Both the position numbers and the translations under genes were made by a program. A stretch of 11,410 nt of DNA from XYA12-FULL-58-9 sp001798605 (GTDB taxonomy: Bacteria; Myxococcota; XYA12-FULL-58-9). Positions within the stretch are counted from its first letter, which is position 1. Each line of letters opens with the position of its first letter. Under the pieces are notes generated by a model. That model was not told where the DNA came from, ran no database searches, and saw nothing but the letters and a program-made list of their open reading frames with translations. Location: assembly GCA_036736205.1 (NCBI GenBank), contig DAINMX010000216.1:1-11410 (forward strand), written 5' to 3'. Shown here piece after piece: positions 6,800-11,410 of this stretch.

Positions 6800-7417
6800 A
6801 TGGCCATCATGGAAACCTTGGAATTGCACCGTCGCACCCTGCTCAAGGGTTTAGCGGGGGTTGCCTGTGTTGGGCTGTGGCCTGCCTGCCGCCTGAAGGA
6901 CAGAAAGCCGACTTCGCCCGGTTGGTTGGCCAGGCTTCCGCCCGATCGGGTGGCGGCTCTCGGTGCCGCGACGGAAGCCATTCTGCCCGGCGCGCGGGCC
7001 GCTGGGGCTCTCTTGTTTATCGATTATTGGATGCAGCAGGAGATGGTCGAAAACATGGCGCACATGCTCGACATTGGTGCCATCATGCTCAACCGCGTGG
7101 CGCAGGTCGAGCACCAAGCCGTTTTTGCGGAGTGTTCGATCGAGCAGCAGGCACACGTCCTGGGGATATTCCAGAAGAACGCTGTTGATGAAACACTGGC
7201 CAAAGTCCGCAGAGGGCCGGCCAAGGCTTCGAGGTTCGATGCGCGCGGCTTTTTCGAACGGTTGGTGACGTTGACACTGGAGAGTTATCTCGGCGAGCCC
7301 AAATACGGCGGTAACAAGGATAAGGTCGGCTGGCATTTCATTGGCTGGAAACACTGTTGGTGGTCACCCAAACACATCGGCACCCTCATCGACGCTGATC
7401 CACGTTTGCCGTATTGA
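6800..7417 (+). CDS. Gluconate 2-dehydrogenase subunit 3 family protein, Tat-exported
   Basis: About 205-residue protein of the Gluconate_2-dh3 family, the small subunit of FAD-dependent gluconate/sugar dehydrogenases. In that family it is needed for maturation and carries the GMC catalytic subunit through the Tat pathway. The N-terminus has a twin-arginine signal (LHRRTLLKGLAG, R11-R12) and hydrophobic stretch ending in WPAC (C30). Family features include AATEAILPG (57-64), then GALLFIDYWMQQEM, and near the end GEPKYGGNKDKVGWHFIGW (165-183). Start choice: ATG 6800, or ATG 6809, which sits 10 bases after AAGAGG (6793-6798) and so has the better Shine-Dalgarno; a start at GTG 6761 would overlap the previous gene and put extra residues before the signal. 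The stop is 8 bases before the GMC ATG. C30 might suggest a lipoprotein, but WPAC is not a convincing lipobox. Confidence 0.87.
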   Translation: MAIMETLELHRRTLLKGLAGVACVGLWPACRLKDRKPTSPGWLARLPPDRVAALGAATEAILPGARAAGALLFIDYWMQQEMVENMAHMLDIGAIMLNRVAQVEHQAVFAECSIEQQAHVLGIFQKNAVDETLAKVRRGPAKASRFDARGFFERLVTLTLESYLGEPKYGGNKDKVGWHFIGWKHCWWSPKHIGTLIDADPRLPY

Positions 7418-7425
7418 GGGAACCG

Positions 7426-9084
7426 ATGGCACGAAACGATCAAGTAGACGTGGTGGTGGTGGGAAGCGGCGCCGGAGGGGCACCGGTGGCGATGTCTCTC
7501 GCAGAATCCGGAGCCCGGGTTGTGGTCTTGGAGAAGGGCAAGTACTACTCGATCCGCGATTTCACCCATGACGAGATTGCCATCTGTCGGCGTAACTTCT
7601 TTGTCCCCTATCTCGGGGACGATCCGCACACGATACGCAAAAACGGAGCAATCGACTCCAAGCCAACCCGTGAGGGCTGGACCTCCCAGTGCGTCGGTGG
7701 TGCCACCGTCCACATGAGCGGTTTCACCTACCGCCTCAAGGAGCAGGACCTGCGCCTAAAGACTCTCACGGGCGGCATTGCGGGTGCCGATATCGCCGAC
7801 TGGCCAATCACCCTCGAAGAGCTTGTTCCCTTTTACGACCTCGCAGAGGCGGCCATCGGCGTCTCTGGCATCGCTGGCATCAATCCCTTCGATGCTCCCC
7901 GCCGGCCCTTTCCGTTGCCGCCGATGCGGCCACATCCGACGGCGCTCTTGGTGGACGAGGCTGCGCGCTCCTTGGGATTCCATCCGTTTCCCACGCCGCG
8001 GGCCATCGTCTCGTCCGCCTATGGTACCCGACCACCGTGCAACTACTGCGGCCTTTGCGGCGACTACGGCTGTGAGAATGGCTCGAAGTCGAGCACCCTC
8101 GCTTCGCTTTTGCCCCGCGCGGAAGCCACTGGCCGTTGTGAGATCCGGAGCGAGTGCATGGTCAGTCGCGTGCTCGTGGATGACACCGACACCGCCATCG
8201 GCGTCGAGTATATCGATCGCCGCGGTGAGCTGCAGGCGGTCTATGCTCGAACGGTGGTGATCGCTGCGAGCGCCATCGAGAGCGCTCGCCTGCTCTTGAT
8301 GTCAGCGGACAGTCAGCACCGGGACGGCATCGCCAACTCCAGCGGCCTAGTCGGAAAGAACCTCACCTTTTCGAGCTTTGGTAAGGGCACGGGGATCTTC
8401 GACAGGCAAGCCATTGTTGCCAAGCTCGGCCCGAAAAACATGTCGCTGCCGTTTTTGTTGCGCTCGGTGCAAGACGACTATTGGATACCCGACGCCGGGC
8501 TGGGCATGCCCAAAGGCGGGACCTACAACTTCTTGTTGCATCACCCGAACCCAATCAACGCCGCTGTTCGATTGGCGACTGACTCCGATTGGGCTGTGTT
8601 TGGCCAGCCCCTCAAGGATCGGATGCAGTCGTACTTCCACGAAGAGGTGTGGGTGGAGTTCGAGGTGTTTGGTGAGTTTTTGCCGTGGAAGGGGTGTTAC
8701 GTGGATCTCGATCCCGTCACCAAGGACCGCTGGAACCTTCCCGTCGCGCGTATCAACCTGCAAAATCACCCCGTGGAGATTGAGGTCAACAAGTGGCTCA
8801 CGGCCCGGGGACTCGATATCCTAAATGCCATCAAGCCCACCGCCAAAGAAGTGAAGCCGTGGACCTGGGGTGGGACCACGTTCCACCTGCAACACGGCAC
8901 CTGCAGGTTCGGCAAAGATCCCGCCCACTCCGTTCTCGATCCGAGCTGTCAGGCCCACGACGTGAAAAACCTCTACGTCACCGACGGAAGCTTCATGCCA
9001 ACATCGGGTGCGGTTCCCGCGACGCCGACGATTCTCGCCAACTCTTTTCGGGTGGCTCGCCACATCCGTGACAAACTCGCCTGA
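7426..9084 (+). CDS. GMC-family FAD oxidoreductase (dehydrogenase catalytic subunit)
   Basis: 552-residue flavoprotein of the glucose-methanol-choline family, predicted to oxidise an alcohol or sugar-type substrate. The FAD-binding Rossmann motif is GSGAGG (G13, G15, G18) with E36 (LEKG) for the ribose. The second FAD/active-site segment is SQCVGGATVHMSGFTYR (88-103). A cysteine-rich stretch CNYCGLCGDYGC has C205, C208, C211 and C216 and resembles the iron-sulfur-binding region of membrane-linked FAD sugar dehydrogenases. The C-terminal signature is HLQHGTCRFG (487-496), then NLYVTDGSFMPTSG and ATPTILANSFRVA. It has no signal peptide of its own and probably hitch-hikes with the Tat-signal protein encoded 8 bases upstream. 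ATG 7426 is preferred over the in-frame TTG 7414 because GAGGG (7416-7420) is 5 bases upstream. It ends the operon. The substrate cannot be deduced from sequence; gluconate, sugars, sterols or other alcohols all remain possible. Confidence 0.93.
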   Translation: MARNDQVDVVVVGSGAGGAPVAMSLAESGARVVVLEKGKYYSIRDFTHDEIAICRRNFFVPYLGDDPHTIRKNGAIDSKPTREGWTSQCVGGATVHMSGFTYRLKEQDLRLKTLTGGIAGADIADWPITLEELVPFYDLAEAAIGVSGIAGINPFDAPRRPFPLPPMRPHPTALLVDEAARSLGFHPFPTPRAIVSSAYGTRPPCNYCGLCGDYGCENGSKSSTLASLLPRAEATGRCEIRSECMVSRVLVDDTDTAIGVEYIDRRGELQAVYARTVVIAASAIESARLLLMSADSQHRDGIANSSGLVGKNLTFSSFGKGTGIFDRQAIVAKLGPKNMSLPFLLRSVQDDYWIPDAGLGMPKGGTYNFLLHHPNPINAAVRLATDSDWAVFGQPLKDRMQSYFHEEVWVEFEVFGEFLPWKGCYVDLDPVTKDRWNLPVARINLQNHPVEIEVNKWLTARGLDILNAIKPTAKEVKPWTWGGTTFHLQHGTCRFGKDPAHSVLDPSCQAHDVKNLYVTDGSFMPTSGAVPATPTILANSFRVARHIRDKLA

Positions 9085-9185
9085 AGTATGGGCAGATTCT
9101 CTTTGCCCGCTTTGCCTGCTTTGCCCGATTCGCTCTGGCCATCCTTACCACCGGACGTTACAATCAAATACCTTGTGATCAATAG
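9085..9185 (+). promoter_or_regulatory. Intergenic gap with possible weak terminator and promoter
   Basis: 101 bases between the end of the GMC gene and the SAHH-like gene. GGGCA (9090-9094) and TGCCC (9104-9108) could form a 5-bp stem with a 9-base loop, but no T-run follows, so termination is doubtful. Downstream, TGGCCA (9136-9141) and TACAAT (9159-9164) are separated by 17 bases and match sigma-70 boxes at 4/6 and 5/6 positions, placing a start site about 15 bases before ATG 9186. This suggests that the next gene may have its own promoter. Confidence 0.35.
9101..9127 (+). repeat. Three tandem 9-mers CTTTGCC(C/T)G
   Basis: CTTTGCCCG (9101-9109), CTTTGCCTG (9110-9118) and CTTTGCCCG (9119-9127) are head-to-tail copies differing at one base. 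They begin 17 bases after the GMC stop and lie just upstream of the possible promoter for the next gene. They might be slippage products or regulator-binding repeats; nothing in the sequence decides this. Confidence 0.7.
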
Positions 9186-11410
9186 ATGAATGGAATGTCC
9201 GGCGTAACCACCCAAGGGTCGGTGAGCCTCTACGAGGTTCTCGACTATCTCTACATGACGGCTCCGGGGGCTGATCTCACCCGTGAGCTCGGCCGCAGTC
9301 TGTTGGCGCAGGGGCAAGCCCCATACGGTCTATTCGCCAGAGGGCCCGTTGCTCCAGTCCACACGACCATTCCCGTCGATCGTTTTGAGGCGGCACTTGT
9401 GGAGGGCGTGCGGAAGGTTGTCGACAACACGAACTCACACTACGGTGCCCAGGGAATCCGCGATCGTTTCATCCACGACGGGGCGTCCAATATGCTGCCG
9501 GCGTTGGTGGCCGAGACGTTCGCCGAGGTGGCCGACGCCAAGGGTCAACTCGACCCGGAGGTTGTTGGCAGGGCATTTGGACAGAAGGCCCAAAGTCTCA
9601 TCGAGCTCATCGCTCTCGGCAAGAGCCAAGCCAACCAGCGCGTATCGGCCAACGAGCGGTGCAAGTGGCGCGCCTTCACCAATGCGGAAGCGATTCGCAA
9701 GGTCGCGCTGTCAATGGGTGATGACGGTCTGCTCGAAAAGATGCCAGCACTCAAAGCCATTGCTGCTCAATTCGGCAGCGATCGGCCGCTCAAGAACGTG
9801 CGCATGATGGCGATCCAGCACCTGTTTGCCACAACCGGCCCTCTGTTTGAGCAACTCAAAGCGTGTGGCGTGGAGCAGTGCAGCATTCTCGGCAAGTCTT
9901 ACTCGTCAGACACGAATGTCATCCGTCGTCTCGACGCCGCGGGATTTGCGGTTGCAGAAGCCGGCAGCGAATCCGAAGAGGTGACCATCGAGCGGCTCGC
10001 CCCCGACGGAAGCCGTGTGCGGGTCGCTATGTCGCGACAGCAATACGTTGACATGTGGGTGGAGGAGCAGCTTCGCGATTTGCCAGCCAACGAAAAGCTG
10101 CTGTTGCTCGATGAGGGCGCGATGATGATCAAAGCCCTCGCCAAGCTTGCTTCTCGGTATCCAGACCAAGTTTCGCGCTGCGTCGCGGTCGAGCAGACTG
10201 AACATGGCCTGCAGTTGATCGCCGATGAGGTTGGCGAGCCTCCGTGCCCAGTGGTGAACATCGCCGGCTGTTGGGCGAAAAAAGAGTTCGAGTCGCCAAT
10301 GATTGGCGAGAGCGTTGTCTACTCGATCGAGCGAGCCATGCTCGAGGCCAATCCGAAATTGCAGATCGAGCCCAAGGAAGCGGTGGTTCTCGGATTTGGC
10401 GCGGTCGGCAGGGCGGTTGCCAATTCACTCAGACGGCGTGGTTACAAAGTGTTTGTCTACGATACCGATCCGGCCAAGTTGAAAGAGGCCGAAGAAGCGG
10501 GCTTCGACGCTTCTGCCGATCGGGACGCGGTCTTGGCGCATGGTCACTTGACCATTGGTTGCACCGGCCGCGGTTCGTTGGATTTGACCGACCTCGAGAG
10601 TCTTCCAGCCAACGCCGTCTTGGCAAATGCTGCCTCAGGGAAGCATGAGCTTGGCAACGATGATCCTCATTTTCACGCGGGGACGCAATTCGGCAGCGTC
10701 TACAACGACATGTCACGCTGGTGCGAGTTCAACGGCGAGCAAATCAAAGTTGGGGACGCAACGCTCAGCGATCCCACTCGCTGCCATGCGGTTCACCAGT
10801 CCGCATCGGGTGCCAAGCGGTTGTTTCTAAACAGTGGCTACGTGGTCAACATGTCCCGTGATATTCCACCGGAGTTCATTCAGTTGACCCGCAGTCTCTT
10901 GCTGCTCGGCTGTATCGAGGCAGTGGCGCGGTCGGACAAGGTGATAGCCGAACCCAACGAACGGGCTCAACGCCTCATTGTCAATATTGTGAGGGAGCAT
11001 CTCGAACAGAAGGGGCTGTCTCTCACCGAACCGGAATTCGGACGGACTGATGAAGAGTTGCCGGTTTTGCCACCGCGGCAGCGTCCATTGCCCTTTCAAG
11101 TTGGTTCGCAGCTCATCTATCGCTATGGAATTCCGCCGCCGGCCGGCAACCTGTTGGGGGCACCTGGTTATCTTTCTTCTGGGGTCATGGTGTGGGAGCT
11201 CGAGGCGCTCATTGCCGGCTGTGAGGGCATGTTCATTGACTACAAGCATGCGCCCGAGGTCGTGGAGGTGATCAAGCGATACGTTGACGCATTGGCCACC
11301 GCTTCTGCTGAAACGAGAGAGATCTTCGCCAAGATCCGGCCGGACAGCAGCGGCGATTTGATCATCGCACGCATGCGCATGGAACTCGCTTTGTTGCGCA
11401 CCCAATGTCG
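9186..11410 (+). CDS. Divergent S-adenosylhomocysteine hydrolase-like NAD-binding protein, 3' end beyond window
   Basis: Open frame of at least 741 codons with no stop before the window edge. In-frame TAG at 9183-9185 limits the start to ATG 9186 or ATG 9195; no clear Shine-Dalgarno is present. Residues 1-about 165 are unrecognised. From about 170 the protein follows the SAHH plan: QHLFATTGPLFEQL (H212 matching the catalytic-domain His of SAHH), GKSYSSDTNV (236-245) where SAHH has its STQD segment, LDEGA (D309) for DDGGD, EQTEHG (E336) for EETTTG, then a Rossmann NAD site VVLGFGAVGRA with G403, G405 and G408. K365 aligns with the catalytic Lys, but the following Asp-Asn pair reads E369-S370, and the C-terminal GHPSF segment reads IPPEF after a conserved N555. 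The canonical C-terminal tail is absent, replaced by an unrecognised extension from about 590. It is probably not a housekeeping SAHH; the substrate is unknown. NAD binding and SAHH ancestry are well supported. Confidence 0.8.
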   Translation, partial: MNGMSGVTTQGSVSLYEVLDYLYMTAPGADLTRELGRSLLAQGQAPYGLFARGPVAPVHTTIPVDRFEAALVEGVRKVVDNTNSHYGAQGIRDRFIHDGASNMLPALVAETFAEVADAKGQLDPEVVGRAFGQKAQSLIELIALGKSQANQRVSANERCKWRAFTNAEAIRKVALSMGDDGLLEKMPALKAIAAQFGSDRPLKNVRMMAIQHLFATTGPLFEQLKACGVEQCSILGKSYSSDTNVIRRLDAAGFAVAEAGSESEEVTIERLAPDGSRVRVAMSRQQYVDMWVEEQLRDLPANEKLLLLDEGAMMIKALAKLASRYPDQVSRCVAVEQTEHGLQLIADEVGEPPCPVVNIAGCWAKKEFESPMIGESVVYSIERAMLEANPKLQIEPKEAVVLGFGAVGRAVANSLRRRGYKVFVYDTDPAKLKEAEEAGFDASADRDAVLAHGHLTIGCTGRGSLDLTDLESLPANAVLANAASGKHELGNDDPHFHAGTQFGSVYNDMSRWCEFNGEQIKVGDATLSDPTRCHAVHQSASGAKRLFLNSGYVVNMSRDIPPEFIQLTRSLLLLGCIEAVARSDKVIAEPNERAQRLIVNIVREHLEQKGLSLTEPEFGRTDEELPVLPPRQRPLPFQVGSQLIYRYGIPPPAGNLLGAPGYLSSGVMVWELEALIAGCEGMFIDYKHAPEVVEVIKRYVDALATASAETREIFAKIRPDSSGDLIIARMRMELALLRTQC

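Noticed and set aside
6562..7188. 208-codon plus-strand frame spanning the end of the cytochrome c gene and most of the subunit 3 gene
   Set aside because: It overlaps two clearly recognised genes in another frame, and its translation resembles no family I know.
7414..7425. TTG start for the GMC gene overlapping the preceding stop
   Set aside because: ATG 7426 has GAGGG five bases upstream and starts the protein just before the FAD-binding strand, as is usual for the family.
9090..9108. Intrinsic terminator after the GMC gene
   Set aside because: The stem is only 5 bp with a 9-base loop, and no U-tract follows; kept only as a possibility in the intergenic entry.
9283..9807. 174-codon plus-strand frame in the SAHH-like region
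   Set aside because: It is a shadow of the longer frame from 9186, which shows SAHH and NAD-binding motifs and continues to the window edge.

Overview
The window is about 60% GC and gene-dense, with about nine protein-coding genes and no RNA gene, insertion sequence or CRISPR array that I can see. HrpB, a polyhydroxyalkanoate-granule-type protein and a Rieske/cytochrome b/multihaem cytochrome c set together suggest a Gram-negative, respiring, proteobacteria-like organism. A deltaproteobacterial or Myxococcota-type lineage is my best guess, held with low confidence.

Layout. Bases 1-2054 (+) hold the C-terminal four-fifths of the ATP-dependent helicase HrpB, cut by the window edge. Facing it (minus strand, 3798-2079) is a two-gene unit: a small PHA-system protein followed by an ATP-dependent DNA ligase with a SWIM zinc finger at its N-terminus and a WGR domain at its C-terminus. 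A 173-base divergent intergenic region follows (3799-3971), with a strong 6-bp inverted repeat and a 10-bp palindrome. From 3972 to 9084 (+) runs a tight five-gene operon: Tat-exported Rieske protein, fused b6/subunit-IV-type cytochrome b, membrane-anchored seven-haem cytochrome c, Tat-exported gluconate 2-dehydrogenase subunit 3-like protein, and a GMC-family FAD oxidoreductase with a four-cysteine cluster motif. A 101-base gap contains three tandem 9-mers and a possible promoter. From 9186 to the window end is a long open frame with no stop, encoding a divergent S-adenosylhomocysteine hydrolase-like protein.

How the genes may work together. In known FAD-dependent sugar/gluconate dehydrogenases, a GMC catalytic subunit is carried through the Tat system by the small subunit and passes electrons to a c-type cytochrome. 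Here that pair is translationally linked to a whole Rieske/cytochrome b module with its own seven-haem cytochrome. My inference is a periplasmic oxidoreductase integrated with a quinol:cytochrome c-type complex; substrate and electron direction cannot be read from the sequence. The ligase (zinc finger + nucleotidyltransferase/OB core + PARP-type WGR) looks like a break-sensing DNA repair enzyme. These two loci and the unusual SAHH-like protein are the most interesting parts of the window.
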